33,098 nt of DNA from Megasphaera geminata F0357. GTDB taxonomy: Bacteria; Bacillota; Negativicutes; Veillonellales; Megasphaeraceae. Shown one piece after another: positions 16,072-25,704 of the stretch. Position 1 is the stretch's first letter, and every line of letters begins with the position of its first letter. The stretch lies in contig NZ_JH417562.1 in assembly GCF_000239275.1 (NCBI RefSeq), positions 1 through 33,098 of the forward strand, given 5' to 3'. Under the pieces are notes generated by a model, which was not told the origin of the DNA, made no database searches, and saw only the letters and a list, made by a program, of their open reading frames with translations. A program made the position numbers and the translations under genes.

Positions 16072-16101
16072 TTGACACGGCTTTCCCCTACCTTTTATAA
16101 T
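16072..16101 (+). promoter_or_regulatory. Promoter of the fumarate reductase/succinate dehydrogenase operon
   Basis: Consensus TTGACA at 16072-16077, an 18-bp spacer, and consensus TATAAT at 16096-16101. The inverted repeat AACGGGA-N14-TCCCGTT overlaps the -35 and could be an operator. Confidence 0.82.
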
Positions 16102-16152
16102 TAAGTCATACTATTCTTAACAGTAACCCCGGCTTGATTGAGGATGAGAGAT

Positions 16153-16332
16153 ATGTGCCCGGAAAAAAAAATACCTTTCAAAGACGCACACAGTATACTA
16201 TACAGGCTCGGTCTGATTGCGGCCGCATGTCTCATTATCACGGCCTGTGCCGCCTTTTACGCGGAATTGCCGAAATTACCCGTTATCCGGGCAGTGGACG
16301 ACTTCTCAAGCCCTACGAGGTCACACCGATGA
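16153..16332 (+). CDS. Small membrane protein or lipoprotein coupled to cytochrome b
   Basis: 59 residues from the ATG at 16153, with TTGAGG 9 nt upstream; the ATG at 16144 abuts that site and is less likely. The stop TGA (16330-16332) overlaps the ATG of the cytochrome b gene (ATGA), which implies translational coupling. A basic N-terminus (EKKIPFK) is followed by a hydrophobic segment at residues 19-37. I29-T-A-C32 resembles a lipobox, so either a single-span membrane protein or a small lipoprotein is possible. I do not recognise the family. Its place as first gene of the operon suggests an accessory or structural subunit of the respiratory complex. Confidence 0.55.
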   Translation: MCPEKKIPFKDAHSILYRLGLIAAACLIITACAAFYAELPKLPVIRAVDDFSSPTRSHR

Positions 16333-16841
16333 GAACAGTCCAACGCATCACCGCAACCATTCTCCTCATCCTTTTTATCCTGCACGGTATTCTCGGCGCC
16401 ACATCAATGACAGGCATCAGCAATATCGGTCTCTATCCCATGCTTATCGCTTTTTTACTCTTCCTGGGCCTGCATATTCTCTGCGGCCTGTATTATGTTA
16501 TCCGCTCCTTAAAAGGACCGGGAAAACACTACTTTAAGCTGAACAGAAAACTGTGGTTACGCCGCATCAGCGGTCTTCTCCTTTTGGTGCTGGCCCTCTG
16601 CCACGCATATTTGTTCCGTTTCCTTACGGGCCTGGATTTTCAAATTCAACTGGCCCTGTACACGGCAGTTAATATACTGCTTCTACTGGTCACATATATT
16701 CACATCCGCTATAATGTGGACGCGTATATTATTGCTCACGGCGCACAGCATTATCACCGCCGCGTTGTCGATCTGCTTGTTTTTTTATCCGTTTTCTTCG
16801 CTTACTTCACTTTTGCGAATCTCTATTTTTATTTCTCCTGA
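16329..16841 (+). CDS. Cytochrome b-type membrane anchor of succinate dehydrogenase/fumarate reductase
   Basis: 170 residues from the ATG at 16329. A longer reading of this frame back to 16134 lacks a ribosome binding site and would lie over the small ORF. Five hydrophobic segments are visible (about residues 7-26, 36-58, 80-99, 104-128, 146-170). Histidines sit in or at the ends of four of them (FILHGIL, LGLHILCG, LALCHAYL, YIHIRYN), as needed for two b haems. The order anchor-flavoprotein-iron-sulfur protein matches the single-anchor, di-haem complexes of Wolinella and Bacillus. It would pass electrons between menaquinone and FrdB. The direction (fumarate reduction or succinate oxidation) cannot be told from sequence. 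Confidence 0.8.
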   Translation: MRTVQRITATILLILFILHGILGATSMTGISNIGLYPMLIAFLLFLGLHILCGLYYVIRSLKGPGKHYFKLNRKLWLRRISGLLLLVLALCHAYLFRFLTGLDFQIQLALYTAVNILLLLVTYIHIRYNVDAYIIAHGAQHYHRRVVDLLVFLSVFFAYFTFANLYFYFS

Positions 16842-16859
16842 CTAAGGACGCTGAATCTC

Positions 16860-18484
16860 TTGCAACCCGTTATTATCGGTGCCGGCATCGCCGGCATGAG
16901 TGCGGCCCTGCACTTGGCTCAAAAAAATATTCCGGTCACTCTCGTCGCCCCCTATCCGTCCGTGCGGAGTCAGTCTGTCATGGCCGAAGGGGGTATTAAT
17001 GCGGCTATCGGTCCCGACGACAGTCCTTCCCTCCACTTCAGGGATACATGGGAAAGCGGTTGCCGCCTCGCCAACATAAAGGCGGTCCATCATCTTACCG
17101 ACAGGGCGCCCGAAGTAATCGGTGAATTACAACATTTGGCAATGGCGTTTACACTCGGCGCAGACGGAAAACCGGCGCTCCGTCCCTTCGGCGGGCAAAG
17201 CGTGAACCGCACGGCCCACGCCGATTCGACGACAGGCAAACAACTGGTGACGGCGCTTATCTACGAATTGCGCCGATACGAAGAGGAAGGACTGGTCAAC
17301 AGACTGACCGGTTTCTTTTTCCTTGATATTGACCTTGACGAGGGAAACGTTCGCGGGGTCCTGCTGTATAATCGAAACCGTAAAAAAACAGTGTATATCC
17401 GCACCTCACAGCTGATAATTGCCGCCGGCGGGCTGAACGGCCTCTTCGGCAATACGACGGGGTCCGTTGCCAATACAGGCGATGTGACGGCGCGCCTCTT
17501 CACACGCGGTGTTACCGTTGCCAACGCCGAACTCGTACAATATCACCCGACAACCTTCCGGCGGCCCGGCAAAAATATGCTTATTTCCGAAGCCGTGCGC
17601 GGTGCAGGCGGGCGTCTGTTTACGGAAATCGGCGGAAAACGGCTTACTTTATGGAAGAGAAATTCGGTCCCAAAGGAAATCTCCAACCGCGGGACGTCGT
17701 ATCCAGAGAAGAATACCGCGTCGTCCGCGATCTGGGCGGGGAGATCTTCCTTGACTGTACGGGCATACCGAAGGATACGTTTATTACCTCCCTTTCGGGA
17801 TTTGCCGGAGACTGCCGCGAATATTTCAATATCGATCCGACAACAACGCCTTTGCCCGTGCGGTACGGGATCCACTATTTTATGGGCGGCATCTACACGG
17901 ACCCCTCCCACCGGACGAGTGTCGGGGGCTTGTACAGCGCCGGCGAGAATGCCTGCCAATACCACGGCGCCAATCGTCTCGGCGGCAACTCTCTTTTAGG
18001 AGCCTACTTCGGCGGCCTTGTCGCCGCGGAAACAATCGCGTCTTGTGCGGGCAGCCGGAAAACGGGAACGGCGGAGATCAGCGAGACCGCTCCCTTGATC
18101 TGCGAAAAAAAACTGCATACCTGCGTGAACCGGCCCGGAGCATATGCGCAAACCGTACAGCGCCTGCAGGAGGCCATGCAGGAAGCGCTGGCCATTTCGC
18201 GCGATGCCGCCGGTCTCCGGAAAGGATTGGACACAGTCAAAAAGTTGCAAAACGACTTTGCCGATACGTACGATCCCTATGCGGCCCCGGATGAAAATAT
18301 GCTCCTGCCGAGCCGCCTCATTTTAGCGGAAGCCCTTATCAAAGGCGCATCGGACCGCAAGGAAAGCCGCGGCGCGCATAACCGCAGCGATTATCCCGAA
18401 CGAAACGAAGCCTATGAGAAGACGCATCTTTATTCTTACTATGACGGTGCCGTCCACCTCTCCTGGCGGGAGGAAAACACATGA
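16860..18484 (+). CDS. frdA: Fumarate reductase/succinate dehydrogenase flavoprotein subunit, frame broken
   Basis: Starts at TTG 16860 with AAGGA 11 nt upstream. The N-terminus is a FAD Rossmann motif (VIIGAGIAGMSAAL). The frame breaks at 17640-17643: CGG-CTT is read where CGG-GCT-TAC-TTT-ATG (R-A-Y-F-M) is expected, so one G seems lost. The second frame then runs to 18484. Repaired length is about 541 residues, somewhat short of the usual 570-600, mostly at the C-terminus. Active-site residues are conserved: H229 in YHPTTF, E244 and R247 in SEAVRGAGG, about H339 in IHYFMGGIYTD, and about R373 in GANRLGGNSLLGA. At the position of the covalent-FAD histidine, R-S-H-S/T, this protein reads R36-S-Q38-S, so the flavin may be non-covalent. 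The stop overlaps frdB (ATGA). Confidence 0.9.
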
Positions 18485-19203
18485 TCACTATCCGTATAAA
18501 GCGCCGTAAATCGGCCGCCGCCCCAATATATGAAGAAGTATTTTACTATAACGGCGACGAAACCGTAACGGTTGCCGACTTCCTGACAAATATAAATAAA
18601 GAGATCTCCCTGCGCGAGTGTGAAACCGGCAGAACAACAACGCCCATTGACTGGGAATGCGGCTGCCTTGAAGGCAAATGCGGCGCCTGTGCCATGGTCA
18701 TTAACGGCGTACCGCGGCTTGCATGCCGCGCCTTTCTGAAAGACACGGCCAAAAAAGGACATATCTGCCTGGAACCGTTGAGCAAGTTCCCCCTCATCCG
18801 GGATCTGAAAGTCGACAGGCAAATCATCTTTGAGACCCTGCGTAAACATAAACTCTGGACGGAAAATGCCGTCGTCAACGACGATACGGAAACAAGACAC
18901 CTTATTTATCAGGCGGGGCAGTGCCTTGAATGCGGCTGCTGCTTGGAAGTATGTCCCAATTATAAAGGGCCGTCACTGCAAGCCGGCAGAGAAAACGCCT
19001 TTCCCGGCCCCCTCTTTGCCGCCGAAACGTACAGGGCGGACAGAACCGGCGGCGATACATTCCACCGCTCCGAACTGAAGGTGCTTTACAAAGATCTCTT
19101 CTACAACACCTGTGATAATTCGCTGGCCTGCAGGGACGTGTGCCCGGCCGGGCTTCCGTTGGACGAAATGCAGGCCCGGCTTAACAGTAAAAAACGAACC
19201 TAA
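18481..19203 (+). CDS. frdB: Fumarate reductase/succinate dehydrogenase iron-sulfur subunit
   Basis: 240 residues, the normal size. It relays electrons between the flavin of FrdA and the cytochrome b. The N-terminal plant-ferredoxin-like domain binds the 2Fe-2S cluster (C60/C62, C67, C70, C82 in WECGCLEGKCGACA and LACR). The C-terminal domain has C148-x2-C151-x2-C154-x3-C158-P and a later CDNSLACRDVCP, which together fit a 4Fe-4S and a 3Fe-4S (or second 4Fe-4S) centre. Its ATG overlaps the frdA stop by 4 nt. A terminator follows at once. Confidence 0.93.
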   Translation: MITIRIKRRKSAAAPIYEEVFYYNGDETVTVADFLTNINKEISLRECETGRTTTPIDWECGCLEGKCGACAMVINGVPRLACRAFLKDTAKKGHICLEPLSKFPLIRDLKVDRQIIFETLRKHKLWTENAVVNDDTETRHLIYQAGQCLECGCCLEVCPNYKGPSLQAGRENAFPGPLFAAETYRADRTGGDTFHRSELKVLYKDLFYNTCDNSLACRDVCPAGLPLDEMQARLNSKKRT

Positions 19204-19245
19204 AAAAGGAGATGTACCGAAAAAACGGGTGCATCTCCTTTTCCG
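19203..19245. terminator. Bidirectional terminator between frdB and argD
   Basis: Stem AAAAGGAGATGTACC paired with GGTGCATCTCCTTTT (one G-T wobble), with an 8-10 nt loop. Four T follow on the plus strand and six on the minus strand, so it serves the convergent frd and arg operons. Confidence 0.88.
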
Positions 19246-19283
19246 TTGCATTTCGTTCAGTTGAGACCGCCGGGGCCCTTCAC

Positions 19284-20453
19284 TTATTCCGACAAGACAT
19301 CCTTTAAGATGCTGACGCCTCTTTTCATGATTTCCGCCGGAATATTGAGAGGCGGCAAGATCCTGATAAGGTCATGCGCCGTCAGTACGAGCAGCCCCTT
19401 ATCAAGGCATTTTTGAATGACTTCTCCCAAATCCGCGGTCGTTTTCACGCCGATCATCATGCCCAGACCTGTCACGTATTCGACAGTACCGCACTTCATC
19501 AGTTCCGTTCTGATGTATTCTCCTTTTTCCTTGACTTGTGCCAGCAGCTTGTCATCGATCCGATCGATAATGTTGCATGCCCCGGCCGTACAAATAGGAT
19601 TGCCGCCGAAAGTCGAGCCGTGACTGTGGCTGTCCAGCGTATGTTCGCACGTGGACGCAAACATGGTCACGCCAAGAGGCAAGCCGCCGCCGATACCCTT
19701 TGCCGTAGAAACGATATCCGGCCTGATACCGTAATTCATATACGCATAGAGTTCGCCCGTTCTGCCGTTACCGCTCTGTATTTCATCAAGGACGATAAGC
19801 ATATCGTGTGTTTTCGCGTACGCCGCCACGTTACGGACAAAATCCGGGTCGAGAGCTTTAACGCCGCCTTCACCCTGAACGAGTTCCATCATAACGGCAC
19901 AGGCATTATGTTTTTCCGCAAGGGTTTTAACGGATTCAAAATCATCGGCATCAGCAAAGACAAAGCCTTCCGTAAAGGGGCCGAAATCCTTATGGAGCTC
20001 TTCCTGCCCCGTTGCCGACAAGGTCGTCAGGGTTCTGCCGTGAAAACTTTTTTTCAGACAAACGCGTATTTATCTGCCGTCACCGTATTTGTCGTGAGAA
20101 TATTTACGAGCCCCTTTAATGGCACACTCATTGGCTTCCGCACCGGAGTTGCAAAAAAACACCTTTTTCATCCCCGTCCGCATACATAATTTTTCCGCCA
20201 GAAGTGCTTGCGGCTGCGTGATATAGACATTGGATATATGGCTCAGTTTATTAAGCTGAGTTATAACGGCATTTTTCCACTCGTCATCACAGAGGCCGAA
20301 AATATTGACGGCAATACCGGCACTGAAATCAATATATTCTTTACCGTTTACATCATAAATAAGCGAGCCTTTGCCGTGATCAAAAGGCACGCCGATCCTG
20401 TTATACACATTGGCAACATATTCTTTATCCAGCAATGCGAAATCCTTAGCCAT
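19284..20453 (-). CDS. argD: Acetylornithine aminotransferase, interrupted by an in-frame stop
   Basis: Starts at the ATG at 20453, sharing one base with the argB stop (TAATG). The frame meets TAA at 20072-20070 after 127 codons (FFCNSGAEANECAIKGARKY, then GDGR-stop). It then continues in the same frame, without indel, through LKKSFHGRTLTTLSATG to 19284. The whole span is 389 codons, normal for ArgD. The PLP pocket is intact: LIVLDEIQSGNGRTGE and lysine about 252 in STAKGIGGGLPLG. The stop falls where family members usually have Y-K/E-I, so either a nonsense change, a small in-frame deletion, or sequence error is possible. TTG at 20021 could begin a truncated C-terminal product but has no obvious ribosome binding site. 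It transfers an amino group from glutamate to N-acetylglutamate semialdehyde. Confidence 0.92.
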
Positions 20454-21343
20454 TATACTAATCCCCCTATCATTTCACTGTTATGAACAAACATGGTACC
20501 CAGGCCCTCTTCCGTTAAAAGCTCAATGAGGATGGCATGGGGAACGGTGCCGTTAATGATAAATACGCGTTTGACACCTGCCGCCACGGCGTCGGTACAA
20601 CAGGTAACCTTGGGAACCATACCGCCCGCAATGACTCCGTCCGCCTGCAACTGTGCCGCTTCCGCCAGGGTCAGTGTTTTAATCAGCGAACCGGGGTCGG
20701 CCGCATCGGCAAGAACGCCGTCTATATTCGTCAGGGAAAGCATGCATTCCGCATGGAGCGCCCCCGCGATTTTCGCCGACGCCGTATCGGCATTGATATT
20801 ATACGCCCGGCCGTGCGTATCCGTGCCGATAGTGGAAATAACCGGTATATATCCTTTTTCCAAATTGTCACGGATAAGGGAAACATCAACGGAAACGATT
20901 TCTCCGACAAGGCCCAGTTCTTCACTTTGCTTCTTCACTTTGATCATCTGGCCGTCAAGACCGCACAGGCCGACAGCTTTGCCGCCGGTCATGCCGATAA
21001 GATTGACCAGATCTTTATTGACCTGTCCGGCCAGAACCATTTGTACGATTTTCATCGTCTCTTCATCAGTCACGCGCAGGCCGTTCAGGAATTTCGACTC
21101 TTTTCCGACTTTATTGAGAATTTCCTGAATATGCGGCCCGCCGCCGTGGACGAGAACAACATTGACGCCGATAAGGCGCAAAAGCACTAAATCCCCCATG
21201 ACGGACTCCTGCAGCGTTTCGTCCGTCATGGCGTTACCGCCGTATTTTACGACAATTGTTTTATTATTATACTTCTGTATATACGGCAATGCGTTTACCA
21301 GTATTTGTGCTTTCTGTGCGTTTGTCACATGTGCCAGATTCAT
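20453..21343 (-). CDS. argB: Acetylglutamate kinase
   Basis: 296 residues from the ATG at 21343. It phosphorylates N-acetylglutamate with ATP. The amino acid kinase fold is clear: VVKYGGNAM near residue 32, LVHGGGPHI near 64, NINADTASAKIA near 180, and GGMVPKV near 240. About 20 residues precede the first strand (AHVTNAQKAQILVNALPYIQ). This N-terminal helix is typical of the hexameric arginine-inhibited enzymes, so feedback inhibition by arginine is likely. It lies 20 nt after argC and overlaps argD by one base. Confidence 0.96.
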   Translation of the reverse strand: MNLAHVTNAQKAQILVNALPYIQKYNNKTIVVKYGGNAMTDETLQESVMGDLVLLRLIGVNVVLVHGGGPHIQEILNKVGKESKFLNGLRVTDEETMKIVQMVLAGQVNKDLVNLIGMTGGKAVGLCGLDGQMIKVKKQSEELGLVGEIVSVDVSLIRDNLEKGYIPVISTIGTDTHGRAYNINADTASAKIAGALHAECMLSLTNIDGVLADAADPGSLIKTLTLAEAAQLQADGVIAGGMVPKVTCCTDAVAAGVKRVFIINGTVPHAILIELLTEEGLGTMFVHNSEMIGGLV

Positions 21344-21363
21344 ACATATCCCCCGTTTCGAGT

Positions 21364-22311
21364 TTACCCGTGCAGCACCAGGCCCGTTGCCGGATCGAGG
21401 CCCAGCATAATATTCATATACTCAATAGCGGCTCCCGACGCCCCTTTGCCGAGATTGTCAAACAGTACCGTCACGACAATGCGCTCATCATTGCCGGTGA
21501 CAAAGATATCCATATCATCGTACCCGGACAGGCTGTTTGCTGCCAGGAAACCTCCTTTATCCTCACCTGCGGCATGTACATGCACGAAAGGGCTGCCGTC
21601 ATAATGAGCTGCCAGGACGTCCCGTACTTCGGCAAGTCCGACTTTTTCCCCGAAAAGATGCGTGAAAACAGGTACGGCCACCTCCATACCGCTGTAATAG
21701 TCGTCCACAACCGGTAAAAAAACAGGTTCCCGCTGCAGCTTGCAGACAGTAACAATCTCCTGCAAATGTTTATGGTTCTGCGTCAGACCGTACTGGCGGG
21801 GAGCCGAAAGCTCCGCCGGTTTTTCCCCGCTTTCATACTTGGCGATCATCTTTTTCCCGCCGCCGCTGTACCCGGTAAGAGAAAAGGCCGACAGCGGATA
21901 GTCTCCTCCCATGAGTCCGGCCTCCGTCAGCGGCCGGACTGCCGCAATGACGCCGCTGGCATGGCAACCGGGGTTGGCAAGGCGTTTTGTCTTACTGATC
22001 GCTTCAAACTGTTGTCCCGATAATTCGGCAAACCCGTATGTCCATGCCGGATCGGAACGATGCGCCGTCGAAGTGTCAATGATCCGGACATTCGTACCGT
22101 CCGCCAAAGCAACCGCTTCGACGGCCGCCGCGTCAGGCAGGCAAAGGAAAACTATATCCGCAGCTTCCATGCATCTTTTTACGGCTGCCGTTTTTTTCCG
22201 CTCCGCCGGATCGATACCTATGAGTTCAATATCCGGACGCGCCTGTAAGCGTTTATGAATCCGTAATCCCGTAGTCCCTTCATGTCCGTCGATAAAAACC
22301 TTCGTGCCCAT
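21364..22311 (-). CDS. argC: N-acetyl-gamma-glutamyl-phosphate reductase, short type 2 form
   Basis: 315 residues from the ATG at 22311, with AGGAG 8 nt upstream; the in-frame GTG at 22320 abuts that site and is less likely. It reduces N-acetylglutamyl phosphate to the semialdehyde with NADPH. The NADP loop is DGHEGTTGLRIHKRL and the catalytic cysteine is C116 in ANPGCHASG. The protein is about 30 residues shorter than the common AGPR, matching the type 2 family. It is first in an argC-argB-argD operon. No argJ or argF lies in the window. Confidence 0.95.
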   Translation of the reverse strand: MGTKVFIDGHEGTTGLRIHKRLQARPDIELIGIDPAERKKTAAVKRCMEAADIVFLCLPDAAAVEAVALADGTNVRIIDTSTAHRSDPAWTYGFAELSGQQFEAISKTKRLANPGCHASGVIAAVRPLTEAGLMGGDYPLSAFSLTGYSGGGKKMIAKYESGEKPAELSAPRQYGLTQNHKHLQEIVTVCKLQREPVFLPVVDDYYSGMEVAVPVFTHLFGEKVGLAEVRDVLAAHYDGSPFVHVHAAGEDKGGFLAANSLSGYDDMDIFVTGNDERIVVTVLFDNLGKGASGAAIEYMNIMLGLDPATGLVLHG

Positions 22312-22384
22312 CGTTTTCACTCCTGTTTATATATTGGCAATCGCACTTTTATACATTATTTATGGATATTTTATTATTTCATTC

Positions 22385-22430
22385 ATTATATTCTTCCCGC
22401 CCGCATGATGTCAAGTATATATTCACATTT
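22385..22430 (-). promoter_or_regulatory. Promoter of argCBD with a possible partial ARG box
   Basis: On the minus strand: consensus TTGACA (22414-22409), an 18-bp spacer, and consensus TATAAT (22390-22385). Upstream and touching the -35 is TGTGAATATATACTTGA, whose left half fits the ArgR consensus TNTGNATWWWWATNCANA; the right half does not. The promoter is convincing; the operator is weak. Confidence 0.75.
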
Positions 22431-22457
22431 TTTAAATATTATTTCATTTATGCATAC

Positions 22458-22492
22458 AAAAAGGCAAGACACCAAAGGGTATCTTGCCTTTT
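22458..22492 (-). terminator. Terminator of the pyrB-pyrC-carA-carB operon
   Basis: Minus-strand stem AAAAGGCAAGA/TCTTGCCTTTT with an inner ACC/GGT extension and T5 after it, 14 nt beyond the carB stop. Confidence 0.88.
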
Positions 22493-22505
22493 ACAAGGGA
22501 ATTGT

Positions 22506-25500
22506 TTATTTATAATCTTGCAATGCGGCTACACGATGATAACCGTCGCCCCTGCCCTTATCGGCAAAAACGCGCAGTACTTCACGCGCCGTATCCAGTG
22601 AAGTCAGGCACGGCACAGCCAATTCTACAGCCATGCGGCGAAGAGTAAAGCCGTCCCGCTCAGGGCGCTTGCCGAAGGTAAGTGTATTGACGACGAGATC
22701 GATCTTGCCGCCTCTGATAAGCGTGGCAATATTCTGACCGGTTTCGTGAATCTTGCGCACAATCTCGACATTCATGCCGCGCTCATTGAAATATCGGCCG
22801 GTTCCCGCCGTGGCAATGACACGATATCCCAAATCACGGAATCCTTCAGCCAAAATCAGGGCCTCTTCTTTATCGCGATCCGCTACGGTAAGAAGAATCG
22901 TACCGCCTGCGGGGATACGCATTTTAGCGCCGCTTACGGCCTTATAAAGCGCTTCCGAATACGTCTTGCCAATGCCCATGACTTCACCGGTAGATTTCAT
23001 TTCCGGACCGAGAGCGATTTCGGCAAGGCCGATTTTACTGAATGAGAATACGGGAGCCTTTGCCGCCACATAGTCTCTTGCCGGCAACAGACCGCTGCCG
23101 TAACCGAGATTTTTCAGCGTATCGCCCAGGGCGATACGCGTTGCGATCTCCACCATGGGAATACGCGTGACCTTGCTGAGGAACGGCACCGTCCGGCTGG
23201 AACGGGGATTGACTTCAATAATATACAGCCTGTTTCCGGCAACGACAAACTGGATATTGACGCTGCCCTTTACTTGCAGTTCCAAGGCGATACGTGTCGT
23301 ATAATCGACAATCTGTTCTACCGTCTCGTCACTGAGCCGCTGCGGCGGATATACGGCAATGGAGTCGCCGGAGTGGACGCCTGCCCGCTCCACCTGTTCC
23401 ATAATACCCGGAATAAAGACATCCGTCCCGTCGGCGACGGCATCAACTTCAATTTCACGGCCGACCATGTACTCGTCAATGAGAATCGGATGATCCGGTG
23501 AGGCGATAACGGCTTCACGAAGGTACCGCTCCAATTCACTTTCCGTATAAACGATCTCCATCGCCCTGCCGCCCAACACATACGACGGGCGGACAATGAG
23601 AGGGAATTCCAGTGCCGAGGCAACACGCATGGCTTCCTTGTCACTGGTTGCAATACGGCCCGCCGGACGGGGAATATTGAGCTTTGTCAGGAGGTCGTCA
23701 AATTTCTCTCTGTCTTCGGCACGGTCCATACCGGCGACGGATGTTCCCAGCACCGTCACGCCTCTGGCGGCCAGAGGCGCAGCCAGGTTAACGGCCGTCT
23801 GACCGCCGAACTGACAAATGACTCCGAGCGGTTTTTCCTTATCAATAACGGCCATAACATCCTCCACCGTGAGCGGCTCAAAGTAGAGGCTGTCCGAGGT
23901 ATCAAAGTCGGTACTGACCGTTTCCGGATTGTTGTTAATAATGATACTGTTCATACCGGCTTTGCGGAGGGCCCATGCGGAATGAACGGAACAATAGTCG
24001 AATTCGATACCCTGGCCGATACGGATCGGACCGGAGCCGATGACGACGACACTCTTGTCCCCGAGAGGTTTGACCTCGTCTTCCGAGGCATAGCACGAGT
24101 AATAGTACGGTGTTTCCGCTTCAAATTCGGCGGAGCACGTATCAACCATCTTGAAGGTCGGCAAAATACCCGCTCCGATGCGGTAGGCCCGCACTTCATC
24201 TTCCGTTTTACCGGTAAACCCGCCGATAACGGCGTCAGGCATGCTGTACTTCTTGGCAAGACGAACATTTTCCTTATTCAATCCGTTTTTCTTGAGATTT
24301 TCCTCAAGATCGACAATGCCTTTTAATTTATTGAGAAACCACATGTCATAGCCTGTAATGAAATGAATTTTTTCAGTACTGATGCCCATGCGAAGCGCCT
24401 GCGTTACAACGAAAATACGTTCGTCATCCTGGCGTTGCAGGCGTTCGACAATGTCGATAAGAGACTTGTTTTCAAGACTTTTGAGGGAAAGATAGGCAGT
24501 CCCGATTTCCAGGGAGCGTACCGCTTTCAGGACAGCGCCTTCAAAAGTGCGATCAACAGCCATGACTTCGCCCGTCGCTTTCATCTGCGTCCCTAAAGTA
24601 CGGTCGGCAAGAGCAAATTTTTCAAAAGGCCACCGGGGAAACTTGACGACACAATAGTCGAGTGTCGGCTCAAAACATGCCGTCGTCTTACCTGTTACGG
24701 AATTGGGGATTTCATCAAGCGTAAGTCCTGTCGCCACCTTTGCGGCAACTTTGGCAATAGGATACCCCGTCGCCTTGGAGGCAAGGGCGGACGAGCGGCT
24801 GACACGGGGATTCACTTCAATAACATAGTATCTGTTGCTGTTCGGATCGAGAGCGTACTGCACGTTGCAGCCGCCTTCGATTTTGAGGCGGCGGATAATA
24901 TCCACCGACGCCGTGCGCAGGAGCTGATACTGCAGGTCATTCAAGGTCTGGCTCGGCGCCACGACGATGGAATCGCCCGTATGGACCCCGACGGGATCAA
25001 TGTTCTCCATATTACAAATGATTACACAATTATCCGCCTTATCGCGCATAACTTCATATTCGACTTCTTTCCAGCCGGCAACGGACCGTTCCACGAGGAT
25101 CTGATTGATCGGGCTGAGTTTGATGCCGCGCGCGGCAATCATGAAGAGCTCTTCTTCGTCATGAGCAATGCCGCCGCCTGTACCGCCCAGGGTATAAGCC
25201 GGTCGGACGATAACCGGATAGCCGATAGTATCCGCGAAGTCGACCGCAGCCTGCACTTCCTCGAAAATATCGCTTTCCGGTACGGGCTGATTAATGTCTT
25301 TCATCGCTTCTTTAAAGCGCTCACGGTCTTCCGCTTCTTTAACGGCACTGAGCTTCGTGCCCAACAAACGCACCTTGTATTTATTCAAAATGCCGTTGTC
25401 AGCCAATTCGACAGCCATATTCAGGCCCACCTGACCGCCCAGTGTCGCCAAGATACCGTCAGGACGCTCTTTTTCGATAACCCCTGTTACATAGTCAAGC

Positions 25501-25703
25501 GTGATCGGTTCGATATACACACGGTCGGCAATATCTTCATCCGTCATAATCGTCGCCGGATTGCTGTTGATTAAAACTACTTCCAGGCCTTCTTCCTTTA
25601 AGGCCCGGCATGCCTGCGTGCCCGCATAGTCGAACTCGGCGGCCTGACCGATAATAATCGGACCCGAACCGATCACGAGAATTTTCTTTAACTTTTCCGC
25701 CAT
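22506..25703 (-). CDS. carB: Carbamoyl phosphate synthase large chain
   Basis: 1065 residues, close to the 1073 of E. coli. It makes carbamoyl phosphate from bicarbonate, ATP and ammonia supplied by CarA. The two duplicated ATP-grasp halves are evident: [20 protein letters not shown] at the start and [19 protein letters not shown] near residue 555, each followed by EVNPR motifs (near 300 and 845). The last 130 residues form the MGS-like allosteric domain ([20 protein letters not shown]), where UMP and ornithine act in known enzymes. The ATG at 25703 is one base after the carA stop, and the ribosome binding site GGAGGG lies inside the last carA codons. The product feeds both the pyr and arg pathways. 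Confidence 0.97.
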   Translation of the reverse strand: MAEKLKKILVIGSGPIIIGQAAEFDYAGTQACRALKEEGLEVVLINSNPATIMTDEDIADRVYIEPITLDYVTGVIEKERPDGILATLGGQVGLNMAVELADNGILNKYKVRLLGTKLSAVKEAEDRERFKEAMKDINQPVPESDIFEEVQAAVDFADTIGYPVIVRPAYTLGGTGGGIAHDEEELFMIAARGIKLSPINQILVERSVAGWKEVEYEVMRDKADNCVIICNMENIDPVGVHTGDSIVVAPSQTLNDLQYQLLRTASVDIIRRLKIEGGCNVQYALDPNSNRYYVIEVNPRVSRSSALASKATGYPIAKVAAKVATGLTLDEIPNSVTGKTTACFEPTLDYCVVKFPRWPFEKFALADRTLGTQMKATGEVMAVDRTFEGAVLKAVRSLEIGTAYLSLKSLENKSLIDIVERLQRQDDERIFVVTQALRMGISTEKIHFITGYDMWFLNKLKGIVDLEENLKKNGLNKENVRLAKKYSMPDAVIGGFTGKTEDEVRAYRIGAGILPTFKMVDTCSAEFEAETPYYYSCYASEDEVKPLGDKSVVVIGSGPIRIGQGIEFDYCSVHSAWALRKAGMNSIIINNNPETVSTDFDTSDSLYFEPLTVEDVMAVIDKEKPLGVICQFGGQTAVNLAAPLAARGVTVLGTSVAGMDRAEDREKFDDLLTKLNIPRPAGRIATSDKEAMRVASALEFPLIVRPSYVLGGRAMEIVYTESELERYLREAVIASPDHPILIDEYMVGREIEVDAVADGTDVFIPGIMEQVERAGVHSGDSIAVYPPQRLSDETVEQIVDYTTRIALELQVKGSVNIQFVVAGNRLYIIEVNPRSSRTVPFLSKVTRIPMVEIATRIALGDTLKNLGYGSGLLPARDYVAAKAPVFSFSKIGLAEIALGPEMKSTGEVMGIGKTYSEALYKAVSGAKMRIPAGGTILLTVADRDKEEALILAEGFRDLGYRVIATAGTGRYFNERGMNVEIVRKIHETGQNIATLIRGGKIDLVVNTLTFGKRPERDGFTLRRMAVELAVPCLTSLDTAREVLRVFADKGRGDGYHRVAALQDYK

Positions 25704-25704
25704 T

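Larger units (their letters stand above)
15481..16152. other. Gene-poor region between the aro and fumarate reductase operons
   Basis: About 670 bp without an intact gene. It contains the transposase remnant (15527-15959), an AT-rich stretch (15960-16040), and the fumarate reductase promoter (16072-16101). An inverted repeat AACGGGA/TCCCGTT (about 16045-16073) runs into the -35 box. Confidence 0.7.

Noticed and set aside
16134-16328. Upstream extension of the cytochrome b reading frame
   Set aside because: No ribosome binding site for its start. The other frame has one, encodes a hydrophobic segment, and ends in an ATGA overlap with the cytochrome b ATG at 16329.
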